A DNA stretch of 35,958 nt from assembly GCA_013286565.1 (NCBI GenBank), contig JABDFM010000030.1, positions 214-36,171 of the forward strand, read 5' to 3'. The notes under the pieces were generated by a model, which was given only the letters and a program-made list of their open reading frames with translations, had not been told where the DNA came from and made no database searches. The DNA is from Bacteroidota bacterium. GTDB lineage: Bacteria > Bacteroidota > Bacteroidia > Sphingobacteriales > Sphingobacteriaceae. Within the stretch, counting starts at the first letter, position 1; every line of letters starts with the position of its first letter. Below, one piece after another: positions 15,509 to 25,668 of the stretch. The position numbers and the translations under genes were made by a program.

Positions 15509-18500
15509 CTAATTCTTCCCATGTGCAGCCCGGCTCGCTTTATTTTCTGCATGGGCCTGGGCTATGTCATACTCCAGTTCGGGGTCGATATTCTGCTCTT
15601 CTACTCTTTTGGCTTTTTCCATCAGTTCTTCGTGGTGCGCTTTTAACCAGTTCAGTTGTTTTTTACCATAAGAAAAACGGGTGAACAGCACAAATAGCAC
15701 CGGTACAATAAATATGGAGATGGTTGATGAGGCGATCATGCCGCCTAAAACGGCTATACCGATGGTGTTCCGGGATTCGGCGCCTGCACCGGTAGCGAAT
15801 ACGAGCGGAAGAACGCCAAAGATGAAGGACATGGACGTCATAATGATCGGCCTGAAACGCAGGCGCACCGCTTCGATGGTCGACTGAAGCAGCGGCTCGC
15901 CACGATCGACGCGCAACTTGGCGAATTCAACAATCAGGATGGCGTTTTTGGCAGATAGACCGATAAGAGTGATCAGGCCGATTTGAGCATAAACATTATT
16001 GGTGATGGTTGGCGCCATCCACAAAGCGACTATCGCCCCAAAGGCGCTGATAGGCACTGCCAGCAACACTGAAAAAGGCACCGACCAGCTTTCGTACAAA
16101 GCAGCCAGGAAAAGGAAAACAAAAATGATGGAAAACAGGAAAATATAGATAGTAATACTACCCGCCTTAATTTCCTCGTAGCTAAGTCCAGAAAATTCAT
16201 AGGTATAACCGCGCGGGAGTGCTGTGGCAGCTATTGACCTAAGAGCATCCAATGATTGGCCGCTGCTGTATCCCGCAGGAATAGAGCCGTCCACTTCAGC
16301 CGACCGGAAAATGTTAAAGTGCGATATGGAAGTTGCGGTCGCATCGGCCTTATAGCTCACCAAAGTGCTCAATGGCAGCATTTTCCCTTTCTGGTTGCGC
16401 ACGTAATATTTGTTGATGTTAGTGATCAGCGCGCGATAAGCGGTATCAGCTTCAATAACGGCATGATAAGTACGGTTATATAATGTAAAATTGTTTACAA
16501 ACAAGGAGCCCATGAAGGCCTGCATGGTGGAAAATACATCGGAGATATTAACGCCCAACTTCTCGCATTTTTCGCGGTCAACCGTTACCGTAAAACTTGG
16601 TGTGTGTGCCGTAAATGAGCTGAAAGCAGTTGAAGTAGCTGGATTCTTTTTGGCGATGGCAACAAATTTTTGAACATTTTTTTCAAACGCGTGAATGTCG
16701 TCCGTGGAGTTACCTTGTTCAATTTGCATTGAAAAACCTGCTGCAATCCCGATACCTCTTATTGGTGGAGGCTGAATGGCTACTACAGTAGCATTTTTTA
16801 TACCTGCTTTGGCCACCCGCTTTTTAATATTATCCATTATGCCCTGCACCTTGGTTTCCGGGGTAGTCCGCTGGTCCCAGGGTGTTAACATGCAAAACAT
16901 TGTACCGCTGTTATTCCCGCCGCCGCCGAGTATATTAAAACCCGATGAGCCCACAAAATGCATTATGCCTGGTGTTGACCCGACGATCTTCATCAGTTTT
17001 GCAAGCACAGCGTTAGAGGCTGTTGTAGAGGAAGCATCGGGCATGGTGTAGGTTACAAATAATCGCCCCCCGTCTTCCGAAGGCACAAAACCCGATGGCT
17101 TGCTTCTGAACAGCATAATGGCCGCAACGCATATAATTACCAGCACCGTTACCATCATTGCAGCATTTTTAATACTGCGTCTTACACCGGCTGAGTATTT
17201 TTCGTTAAGCCAGTCGAAGCCTTTGTTAAACCAGTTGAAAAACTTGTCGAGCCAGTTTTGCTTTCCGGCATTATGGTGTGCAGGTTTTAGCAAAAGCGTA
17301 CAAAGGGCCGGAGTTAGTGAAAGCGCGATAAAGGCCGAAAAAATAACCGATATGGCTATGGTGATAGCAAATTGCTGATAAAGCCGACCAACAATACCCG
17401 GAATAAAGCCCACCGGAACGAATACAGAGGCCAAAATAAGCGCAATGGCAATCACCGGGGCTGATATTTCCTTCATGGCTTCGTAAGTCGCCTCTTTTGG
17501 CGACATGCCCTGCTCATCAATATAATGCTGCACAGCTTCTACCACAATGATGGCGTCGTCAACCACAATCCCTATTGCGAGTACAAATCCAAACATGGTG
17601 AGCGTATTGATGGTAAAGCCTAATGGGATAAAAAAACAAAAGGTTGACAAAATGGATACCGGAATAGCCAATATTGGGATGATAGTTGAGCGCCAGTTTT
17701 GCAGGAACAGAAAAACAACCAAAGCTACCAGTGCCAGCGCCTTTATCAATGTGCCGATCACCTCGTGCATTGACACCTGGATGATGGTAACAGATTCGAA
17801 GGGGACTACATATTGAACATCCGGCGGGAACGATTTTTTCAAATCGGCGAGTTTTGCATAAACATTATCAGCGGTTTGGAGCGCATTGCTACCGGGTGAT
17901 TGAAATATCATCAGCAGCGAGCAACGATTGCCATCCACAAATGAACCGCCCGAATAAGTGAACTTAGCCAGTTCGACGCGGCCTATGTCTTTCAAATAAA
18001 TCATTTTATCCGTCCCGGGGACGTTTTTAACGATCAGCTTCTCGTATTGCTCTGGTTTATTGAGCATACTGTTCACTATTATCCCGGTTTCAAAGGCTTG
18101 TTTAGAGTCTTGTGGCGGCGCACCTACCGCTCCGGCAGCAACATAAACATTCTGGCCGCTAAGCGCACTCGTTACATCGGATGGCATTAAATTATAGGAT
18201 GCCATTTTATCGGGATTAAGCCATATCCGCATGGCGAATTGGTCGGTACGCGCTTGCACATCGCCCACGCCCGGCACGCGTAAAATTGCATCTTCAATAA
18301 ATGTATTGGTATAGTTATCGAGGAACGTAATGTTATGTGTCTTTTTGGGCGAGTAAATAGCTACCAGCATTAATTGGTCGGGGTTGCTGGCACGCACGGT
18401 TGCGCCGAGTTTACTTACAACGGAAGGCAATAGGGGAGCGGCAATACCCACGCGGTTTTGCACGTTAAGAGCGGCAATCTGCGGGTTAGTTCCTACGTCA

Positions 18501-18784
18501 AAGGTTACGCGCAGGTTCATGCCGCCGCTATTGCTGCTGCTGCTTTGCATGTATTCCATACCCGGCGTACCGTTTACCTGTTCCTCAATGGGTATAGCTG
18601 TTGTTTGCTCTACTGTTTCAGCATCGGCGCCGGTATAGCTGGCGTTAACGCCTACACTGGGAGGTGAAATATTAGGATATTGGTCAACAGCCAGGTTGAA
18701 AACGCATATCACCCCGGATATCATCAAAACAAGAGAAATGACGATAGCGGTTACCGGCCGTTTTATAAAAGTATTGGCAATCAT
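15509..18784 (-). CDS. RND efflux permease (HAE1/AcrB type), second copy
   Basis: A 1091-residue proton-driven inner-membrane pump of the tripartite efflux type. The start MIANTFIKRPVTAIVISLVL, periplasmic porter segments (DQYPNISPP, VEQTTAIPIEEQVNG), and the fourth membrane helix with GIVVDDAIIVVEA, whose two Asp residues relay protons, are all present, as are the second-half equivalents (GLSYEEIKAGS, LIGLSAKNAILIVEFAK). Length is normal, with a charged cytoplasmic tail. Its ATG overlaps the stop of the preceding permease gene by four bases, so the two are translationally coupled. The paired permeases may form a heterotrimer as MdtB and MdtC do, or this copy may work alone if the other is broken. 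Substrates are unknown. Confidence 0.95.
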   Translation of the reverse strand: MIANTFIKRPVTAIVISLVLMISGVICVFNLAVDQYPNISPPSVGVNASYTGADAETVEQTTAIPIEEQVNGTPGMEYMQSSSSNSGGMNLRVTFDVGTNPQIAALNVQNRVGIAAPLLPSVVSKLGATVRASNPDQLMLVAIYSPKKTHNITFLDNYTNTFIEDAILRVPGVGDVQARTDQFAMRIWLNPDKMASYNLMPSDVTSALSGQNVYVAAGAVGAPPQDSKQAFETGIIVNSMLNKPEQYEKLIVKNVPGTDKMIYLKDIGRVELAKFTYSGGSFVDGNRCSLLMIFQSPGSNALQTADNVYAKLADLKKSFPPDVQYVVPFESVTIIQVSMHEVIGTLIKALALVALVVFLFLQNWRSTIIPILAIPVSILSTFCFFIPLGFTINTLTMFGFVLAIGIVVDDAIIVVEAVQHYIDEQGMSPKEATYEAMKEISAPVIAIALILASVFVPVGFIPGIVGRLYQQFAITIAISVIFSAFIALSLTPALCTLLLKPAHHNAGKQNWLDKFFNWFNKGFDWLNEKYSAGVRRSIKNAAMMVTVLVIICVAAIMLFRSKPSGFVPSEDGGRLFVTYTMPDASSTTASNAVLAKLMKIVGSTPGIMHFVGSSGFNILGGGGNNSGTMFCMLTPWDQRTTPETKVQGIMDNIKKRVAKAGIKNATVVAIQPPPIRGIGIAAGFSMQIEQGNSTDDIHAFEKNVQKFVAIAKKNPATSTAFSSFTAHTPSFTVTVDREKCEKLGVNISDVFSTMQAFMGSLFVNNFTLYNRTYHAVIEADTAYRALITNINKYYVRNQKGKMLPLSTLVSYKADATATSISHFNIFRSAEVDGSIPAGYSSGQSLDALRSIAATALPRGYTYEFSGLSYEEIKAGSITIYIFLFSIIFVFLFLAALYESWSVPFSVLLAVPISAFGAIVALWMAPTITNNVYAQIGLITLIGLSAKNAILIVEFAKLRVDRGEPLLQSTIEAVRLRFRPIIMTSMSFIFGVLPLVFATGAGAESRNTIGIAVLGGMIASSTISIFIVPVLFVLFTRFSYGKKQLNWLKAHHEELMEKAKRVEEQNIDPELEYDIAQAHAENKASRAAHGKN

Positions 18785-21700
18785 ACTTCTTTTGTATTAT
18801 GCAGGTCGCGTGACTTTTGTAACTCAAATTCCAGTTCGGCGTCAATATTTTGAGCCTCAACTTTTTTTGCCTTTTCCATCAGTTCCTTGTGATGTGCCTT
18901 CAGATACTCAAGTTTCTCCTTACCGTAGGCCCAGCGGGTGATGATCACAAACAGTACTGGTACCACGAAGATGGCTATAGAAGATGCAGCAAACATACCG
19001 CCCAGCACCGTCATACCTATTGTACGCCGGGCTACAGCGCCAGCGCCACTTGCAAACACCAGCGGCAGCACACCCAGGATAAAGGCCATAGATGTCATGA
19101 TGATAGGGCGCAGACGAAGGCTTACGGCTTCAAGCGTAGATGCGAGCAGGTCCTCGCCGCGGTCCACGCGCACCTTGGCAAATTCCACGATAAGGATGGC
19201 GTTTTTAGCGGCCAACCCGATCAGTGTGATCAAACCAATCTGGGCGTAAACGTTATCCGTAAGCGAAGGTACCAGCTCTAATGCAAGGATAGCCCCAAAC
19301 GCGCCTATCGGCACCGCAAGCAGTACAGAAAACGGCACCGACCAGCTTTCGTAAAGGGCCGCCAAAAATAGGAACACAAAGGTGATGGAGAACGCAAATA
19401 TATACAGGGTAACTGACCCCGCTTTCAATTCCTCGTAGCTTAAACCGGAAAACTCATAGGTATATCCCTGGGGCAGCATCTTGGTGGCTAATCCCTGTAA
19501 CGCTGTTATGGCATCGGTCGAGCTGACGCCAGGCGGGGATGAGCCGTCTATTTCCGCGGAGCGGAAAATATTAAAGTGCGAAATAAGTGGAGCAGCTTCT
19601 ACAGGTTTAAAGCTGATAACCGTACCAAGCGGCACCATTTTACCGATTGAGTTACGTACATAATATTTATTCATGTCTGTTATCAATGCTCTGTAGGCAG
19701 TATCCGCCTGTACCACTACGTGGAAGGTACGGTTGTAAGTTGTAAAGTCGTTGATGTACAAGCTACCCATAAAAGCCTGGATAGTGGTAAATACATCCGA
19801 TACACTCACCCCCAGTTTTTCGCACTTTTCCCGGTCAACGGTAAGGCTTTCATTTGGCGTATGTGCACTATAAAACGAAAATGCTTTTGTAATTGCCGGA
19901 TTTTTATTGGCCGAATCGACAAAGCGGTTCACCACCCGCTCAAAATCCTGCAGGTTATCATTGGTACTCCGCTGCTCTATCTGCATACTGAAACCTACAG
20001 TTGAGCCTACACCGGGAAGTGGTGAGGGTTGTATTACTTCAACGCTGGCATTAGTGACGCCGGCATCGCGGATACGCTTTTGCATTACACCGATAATACC
20101 CGGTACCTGCTGCTCGGTGGTCGAACGATCTTCCCATGGTTTTAGCTGGATATAGATGGTGCCATTGTTGGAATTGCTGGCATTGGTCACAACGTTCAGA
20201 CCTGACAGTGCTGCATAATGGCCCACGCCGGGGGTGGAAGCAACCACTTTCATCAGTTTGGCCATGATATCAACAGAAGCCGCAGTAGAAGATGCAGGGG
20301 GTAACTGGTAGGTTACGTAAAGGTTACCGTCGTCTTCTGATGGAATGAAACCGGTCGGCTTTGCTTGAAACAGGAAGTAAGTGCCTATGCAAACACAAAC
20401 CAGTAAGATAACAATATATCTGGCGCCTTTGATGCTACGCCTTACGCCTTCAGTGTATTTTGCGGTCACCCGGTCAAACCAGGCATTAAACTTGGTGAAC
20501 AATCCTGTAAGACCTTTATGCTTTTTTGATTCATCGGTCGGCTTTAAAAGTAAAGTACAAAGCGCAGGTGTTAACGACAATGCTATAAACGCCGAAATAA
20601 TCACTGATATCGCAATAGTTATGGCAAACTGCTGGTACAATCGTCCGACAATACCCGGTATGAACCCAACAGGAACGAATACCGCCGCAAGGATGAGCGC
20701 AATAGCAATAACGGGCGCCGAAATATCTTTCATAGCCTGGTATGTAGCCTCTTTAGCCGTCATTTTATCATGGTCGATATAATGCTGAACCGCCTCCACC
20801 ACGATGATAGCATCATCTACTACGATACCAATAGCCAGCACAAAGCCAAACATGGTTAGGGTATTGATGGTAAATCCAAGTGGGATAAAAAAGCAGAAGG
20901 TGCCAAAAATGGATACCGGGATAGCCAGAATAGGAATTAAAGTAGATCTGAAAGTTTGAAGGAACAGGAACACTACAATAGCTACAAGGCCAAGGGTCAT
21001 TAACAAGGTCTTTACAACATCCGTCATCGAGACTTTTACCACAGTTACCGATTCAAACGGAACACTGTAGGCTACGTCCGTAGGAAAGGTTTGTTTCAAT
21101 TTTGCTAACTCAGCATATACGCCGTTGGCGGTTTGAAGCGCATTACTTCCCGGCGCCTGGTATATCTGCAGATAAGATGCTCGGTGCCCGTCGACAAATG
21201 AGTTGCTCGAAAAAGTAAATTTGCCCAATTCTATACGGGCAACATCCTTCAGGTAAACCAGTTCGCCGGTTTGGGGATTATTTTTTACAATGATGTTTTG
21301 AAACTCTGAAACTTTACTCAAGCGACCATTTACCAAAATACCCAGCTCATAGGTTTGCGTAGGTGCTTGCGGCGGCACGCCTGCCGTACCTGCAGCAACC
21401 TGTACGTTTTGGGCCGTTAAGGCAGTAATAATGTCCTGCGGCTCAATATTATGAGCGGCCATTTTTTTGCGGGTTCATCCAAACGCGCATACTAAAATCA
21501 TCGGTAAAACGACTGATTGTGCCTACTCCCGGCACACGCAGCAGCGCATCCTGGACAAATATATTAGTGTAGTTATCAAGGAACGTTATATTGTGGGTAT
21601 CATTTGGAGCATATATAGCCACCATCATCAGCATGCTGGGGTTAACCGCACGTACCGTAAGACCCAAGCGGCTTGCCGCAGCAGGCAAAAGGGGCGTGGC

Positions 21701-22042
21701 AATGCTCACACGATTTTGTACGTCGAGCGCGGCAACATCGATGTTGGTGCCTATTTTGAAAGTTACGTTAAGCTGCATGGCACCGTTGTTGGTGCTGTTG
21801 CTCTGCATGTATTCCATGCCCGGCGAACCGTTTACCTGTTCTTCTATAGGCGTGGCGACGGTTTGTTCAACAGTTTGAGCGTCGGCGCCGATAAACTGTC
21901 CGTTCACCTGCACTACAGGCGGAGTAATATCAGGGTATTGATCAATAGGCAGCAGCAAAATACAGACTGTTCCGGTAATTACCAGTACAATAGAAATAAC
22001 TATTGCAGTTACGGGCCGCTTGATAAAGGTATTAGCAATCAT
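18781..22042 (-). CDS. RND efflux permease, first copy, interrupted by a frameshift
   Basis: A homologue of the next gene that would be about 1086 residues if read through. The first 193 codons run from MIANTFIKRPVTAIVIS to RVWMNPQK and then leave frame after a run of seven A on the coding strand (21462-21468), ending at a stop at 21449-21451. The remaining 893 residues continue in the other frame from MAAHNIEPQDIITAL. Removing one A restores RVWMNPQKMAAHN, which aligns with RIWLNPDKMASYN of the paralogue. All later motifs are intact (GIVVDDAIIVVEA, LIGLAAKNAILIVEFAK), so the break is recent, a sequencing error, or bypassed by slippage on the A-run. It sits 54 bases after the membrane-fusion gene. 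Confidence 0.9.
21462..21468 (-). other. Homopolymer frameshift site
   Basis: Seven A in the coding strand of the first RND permease. Six would keep the gene in frame. The sequence reads CAAAAAAATGG, so slippage could occur, and the ATG at its end could also re-initiate translation of the C-terminal part. Confidence 0.8.
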
Positions 22043-22096
22043 ACTTTATTCATTCTTATAAAAATGTAGGGAAAATGCAGGGTTAATTTATCGACC

Positions 22097-23323
22097 TCAA
22101 CCGCCGCGTCCCCCTTTGCCGCCACCCGGACCTACTTTGTTTGCGGTAGTAATGCGGACGCCATCGTGCAATGATTGTAAACCGTCGATAATTATGCGGT
22201 CGCCAGCTTTTATACCGCTTTTTATAATGATATCAGCCCCGATTACCTGCCCGGTTTGCACCTTTTTTTGCACGGCGATCAGTTTCGACTTGTTGGCATC
22301 AGCGGCGGCTTTTTTATCCATTTTTTTCAGGCTGTCAGGGCTCACTTTTATTACCGTGTCTTTTGCCACATACAAAAAATATTCACCCATTTGTTCAACA
22401 ACAGCTTTATTCGGCACCACCAACTGCGGTCCTGCATCCTGGTTGTGTACGCGTACCACGCAACTCATTCCGGCCTTTAAACTATAGTCGGGATTGTCAA
22501 AAACCAACCTCACCCTTATAGAGCCCGTTTGCGGGTCGACAGCCCTGTCAATTATGGCTAATTCACCCAAATGGGGATAAAGTGAATTGTCAGGCATCAA
22601 AAGTGTAAAAAGGGAATCTACCTGTACTTTTTTGTGCTGCAGCTTTTCAAAAAGAGGCAGGTTTTTTTCGTTGATGATAAATTCTACTGCCATGGGGCTA
22701 TCTGATGAAAGTGAGTCGAGTGTGGTTGTTCCCGGCGCTACTACTTCACCCAAACGCACCTGGCTAATACCTATAGTACCGGTAAATGGTGCATATACAG
22801 TGGCGTAAGTTAAATTGGTTTTTGCTGTTTTTACGGCTTGTTCTGATGCTTTAACCGTATTTTTTGCCTGCTCCAGCGTTATTAGGGCGTGGTCATATAA
22901 TTGTTTGGCCACGGCGTTATATTTATTCAGATAAGCATAACGGTCAGCATCTTGTTGAGCCTGAGTAAGACCGCTTTCTGATACCCTTAAGTTAGCAACG
23001 GCCTGATCATAGGAAGCCTGGTAAAGACGCTGGTCAATTTCATAGAGTTTCTGGCCTTTTTCTACTCTACCGCCTTCATGAAAAAATACGCCGGTAATTG
23101 CACCCGACACCTGCGGCAGCAGGTTTACCTGGTTAAGCGCACGAGTAGTAGCTGGGTATTTATCGTAATACAAAACCTTTCGCGACTTAAGCGTCATCAA
23201 ATTAACGGGAACCTCGGGGTTCTGTGGCGGCTGTTTCTTTTTACAAGCGCCCAGGGCAAGGCAGCTGATAAAAATGATATTTAATAATGCTCTATTCATT
23301 GAGGGCTGTTTGTTTTTATACAT
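22097..23323 (-). CDS. RND efflux membrane-fusion (periplasmic adaptor) lipoprotein
   Basis: A 408-residue HlyD/AcrA-type adaptor that links the inner-membrane pump to the outer-membrane channel. The ATG at 23323 overlaps the TolC-like stop (TAATG); an internal Met at residue 9 is an alternative. Cys27 in LALGAC followed by KKK marks a lipoprotein. The lipoyl-type halves are seen at VNLLPQVSGAITGVFFHEGGRVEKGQ and LTYATVYAPFTGTIGISQVRLGEVV, separated by a coiled-coil hairpin (about residues 110-165). The beta-barrel and membrane-proximal domains follow (AVDPQTGSIRVRLVFDNPD, LVVPNKAVVEQ). The tail is a Gly/Lys/Arg-rich stretch (GPGGGKGGRGG). An unusual Lys/Asp-rich insert lies near residues 328-345. 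Confidence 0.94.
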   Translation of the reverse strand: MYKNKQPSMNRALLNIIFISCLALGACKKKQPPQNPEVPVNLMTLKSRKVLYYDKYPATTRALNQVNLLPQVSGAITGVFFHEGGRVEKGQKLYEIDQRLYQASYDQAVANLRVSESGLTQAQQDADRYAYLNKYNAVAKQLYDHALITLEQAKNTVKASEQAVKTAKTNLTYATVYAPFTGTIGISQVRLGEVVAPGTTTLDSLSSDSPMAVEFIINEKNLPLFEKLQHKKVQVDSLFTLLMPDNSLYPHLGELAIIDRAVDPQTGSIRVRLVFDNPDYSLKAGMSCVVRVHNQDAGPQLVVPNKAVVEQMGEYFLYVAKDTVIKVSPDSLKKMDKKAAADANKSKLIAVQKKVQTGQVIGADIIIKSGIKAGDRIIIDGLQSLHDGVRITTANKVGPGGGKGGRGG

Positions 23324-24783
23324 TAATAAGAAATATTTCCCATTGCTTTTTGGAGGTCTATCTTGTTAGATAATACCTGGAACAAGGCATTCAGGTAACT
23401 TATTTCTGATGTTATTAAATTTGATTCGGCTGTGATCACATTCAGGTAGGGCACTATACCCTGTTTATATTGCAGGGTTACTACAAAATAAACCCGGGTC
23501 GCCATGGCAACATTTTTTTGCAATAACTGCAAATTGTAATAATTGCCTTTATAATTGGCTAATGCCTGTGTATATTCTGAATATATCTGCGATTTCAGAT
23601 CGGCCTCGTTCCAGCCAAGTATCTGTTGCTGCAGTTTTGCCTTGTGCAAATTATTAACCCGCGAGAAGCCTGTGAAAATGGGGATGTTGAATGACAAGCC
23701 AATTAGCTGGCTTGGATAGGATGTCCCTAAAAGATTATTGAAATTATTGTTTTCAAATGCCAGGTTGTAGTTGTAAAAAGCCGACACTGTTGGCAAAAAA
23801 GAATAACTGTAGTACTTTACCAATTCTGCTTGCAGGTTCCTGCTATTTTTGATCTGCTGGAACTCAATACGCTTTTCATATTGCAATTGCTGGGCCGTAT
23901 CAACGTGGATACTTTTCATCATCTCCAAAGTATCAAAAACAACATTGAATTGCTTCTCTGGAGGATATCCCATTAGTTTTTTCAGAACAGCATATTGCGG
24001 TATCACATTTTCATTAGCCTGCCTTAACTGCGCTTTGGAATTGTTTAAAGTAATATTGGCTTCCTCATAATCCGTTTCGTCCACAATACCGCCTTTGTAC
24101 TGGTGGTAAGCATCAACCAGGCTTTTACCAAGGCGCGCGGTATCCTCTTTAAAAACATTGATCTGTTCAAGAGTAAGCAATAAATTATAAAACGACTTAC
24201 TTACTGAGGCTACCAAAAATATTTTGGTGCTGTCGGTTACCTGCTGGGCTTGCTTTATATATAAGGGAGCACTCTTGTAAGCGTATAAAAGACTGGGGTT
24301 GAAAAGCGTTTGAGAAACAGCTATACCCGGAATAAAGGTATTGGCAAATGACGATTTTGCTCCGCTACTACTTGTAGTGCTACCGGTTCCTGAGTTTACA
24401 GCAGCACCACCACTTTGGGATTGCTGCAGATAATGTATCAAATCGCCGGATGCGCTTACCTGGGGCAACGCGCCTGCCAAATTTATGGCATTGGTCGTTT
24501 TAGCAACATCTACGTTGATCAGCGATACATTTAAACCGGGCTGATGTATAATTGCATAATCAATACATTGCTGCAAGGTTAATGATTCAGCGCCGTTTTT
24601 ACCTGTATCCTTCACAGTGACCGGCATAAGCAAAGTATTTTTGCCCGTATCCGGAACCGTAACAGGCGGGGCCACACTATTGGCCGTCTTATTTTGAGCC
24701 TGTGAAATAGATGCTATAAAAAATAAACATCCTGTAAGTAAAAAAATGCGGGGCATACTCTTATTGAAAAAAACACTCGCCAT
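23323..24783 (-). CDS. TolC-like outer-membrane efflux channel
   Basis: A 486-residue outer-membrane factor and first gene of the efflux operon. It has an N-terminal signal (to about residue 30, ISQAQ), then a linker with a short internal repeat (PVTVPDTGKN and PVTVKDTGKN), and two TolC repeats starting LTLQQCIDYAIIHQPGLNVS and with the later QYKQGIVPYLNVITAESNLITSEISYL. Residues about 120-146 are a Ser/Gly/Thr-rich insert in the first surface-loop position. Alternative start: Met10, in a better signal-peptide position (MPRIFLLTGCLFFIASISQAQ). It overlaps the adaptor gene by one base. A TAAGTTTG box lies on the minus strand at 24857-24864, about 75 bases upstream, but without an obvious -33 partner. 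Confidence 0.92.
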   Translation of the reverse strand: MASVFFNKSMPRIFLLTGCLFFIASISQAQNKTANSVAPPVTVPDTGKNTLLMPVTVKDTGKNGAESLTLQQCIDYAIIHQPGLNVSLINVDVAKTTNAINLAGALPQVSASGDLIHYLQQSQSGGAAVNSGTGSTTSSSGAKSSFANTFIPGIAVSQTLFNPSLLYAYKSAPLYIKQAQQVTDSTKIFLVASVSKSFYNLLLTLEQINVFKEDTARLGKSLVDAYHQYKGGIVDETDYEEANITLNNSKAQLRQANENVIPQYAVLKKLMGYPPEKQFNVVFDTLEMMKSIHVDTAQQLQYEKRIEFQQIKNSRNLQAELVKYYSYSFLPTVSAFYNYNLAFENNNFNNLLGTSYPSQLIGLSFNIPIFTGFSRVNNLHKAKLQQQILGWNEADLKSQIYSEYTQALANYKGNYYNLQLLQKNVAMATRVYFVVTLQYKQGIVPYLNVITAESNLITSEISYLNALFQVLSNKIDLQKAMGNISY

Positions 24784-25265
24784 ATTAAAACCGGGTAACT
24801 GGCATCATTAAATGGTATTTCATAAACATATATTTTAATAATCAGATAATTACATCCAAACTTAATACCTCAGAACAACCAGATGGTTTTGCAAAATTGG
24901 TAAAAAACAACAGCGCTTACAGTAACAATCTTGTTAAGCGGGTTCTTATTAACCTGAATCGCTAAAATTATTACTTATTCGTCAGTTATTAGCGGGTTTG
25001 AGTAAAAAGTGTAAACAGATCATTTTAAATCCTATAATTATCCCGCCTGCTATTTATTATATCAGCCAACAAGGTGATTTTCATCACTTTACCACGAGTG
25101 GGTATTTTCCAAATTACGCTTACTAATAACTTACTCCAACATAGTTAGTTGCGTGAGCTTAACCGAAGTTTAGTATTTCCGAACTATTGCAAATCGCGAC
25201 ACGTATAAACGATATTACTATTAGCATGATAGCTTTTAGATATATAACCATTAAATTAAAAAATT
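24784..25265. other. Divergent intergenic region between efflux and glycan operons
   Basis: No gene seen. It must hold the promoters for the leftward efflux operon and the rightward response-regulator operon. The minus-strand box TAAGTTTG at 24857-24864 is the best -7 match. No TetR, MarR or other local regulator gene accompanies the efflux operon. Confidence 0.4.
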
Positions 25266-25634
25266 ATGAAGATCCTGGTAGCCGAAGATGATCAATTGAT
25301 GCTTAAGATGCTTGAATTCCGTCTTAAGAAGGATGGGCATGAGATTGTTGTTACACATGATGGCCGCGAGGCTGTGGCAAAACTCGAAGAATTTAAGCCC
25401 GATCTGGTAATAACTGATATTATGATGCCTTATTTATCAGGGCTTGAGGTGGTTGGAGCGGTAAAAAAGAAATATCCGCATGGTACGCCTGTTATCATAC
25501 TTTCGGGAATGGGGCAGGAAAACGTAGTGCTGGAAGCATTTCAGCTTGGCGCTGACGACTACATCACCAAGCCATTCAGCCCAAATGAATTATCTGTGCG
25601 TGTACATCGGTTTGACCTGTCAATCACTAAATAA
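25266..25634 (+). CDS. Single-domain response regulator (CheY-like)
   Basis: A 122-residue receiver domain with no output domain. Motifs: acidic pair in VAEDDQ (Asp8, Asp9), phosphoacceptor Asp in DLVITDIMMP (Asp52), switch Ser in VIILSGMG, and the Lys in DYITKPFSPNEL. The sequence is closer to OmpR-type receivers than that of the other regulator at 15095, so the two are not recent copies. The C-terminus (VRVHRFDLSITK) is short and departs from the last helix of a full DNA-binding regulator, so it may derive from one by loss of the output domain. It is 34 bases before the HEAT-repeat gene and opens the glycan operon. Confidence 0.92.
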   Translation: MKILVAEDDQLMLKMLEFRLKKDGHEIVVTHDGREAVAKLEEFKPDLVITDIMMPYLSGLEVVGAVKKKYPHGTPVIILSGMGQENVVLEAFQLGADDYITKPFSPNELSVRVHRFDLSITK

Positions 25635-25668
25635 TAAATACTAACCAGCTTTTGATGGTAATTTATCT

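Noticed and set aside
21467..22069. 200-codon plus-strand ORF
   Set aside because: It mirrors the N-terminal part of the frameshifted RND permease and has no recognisable features.
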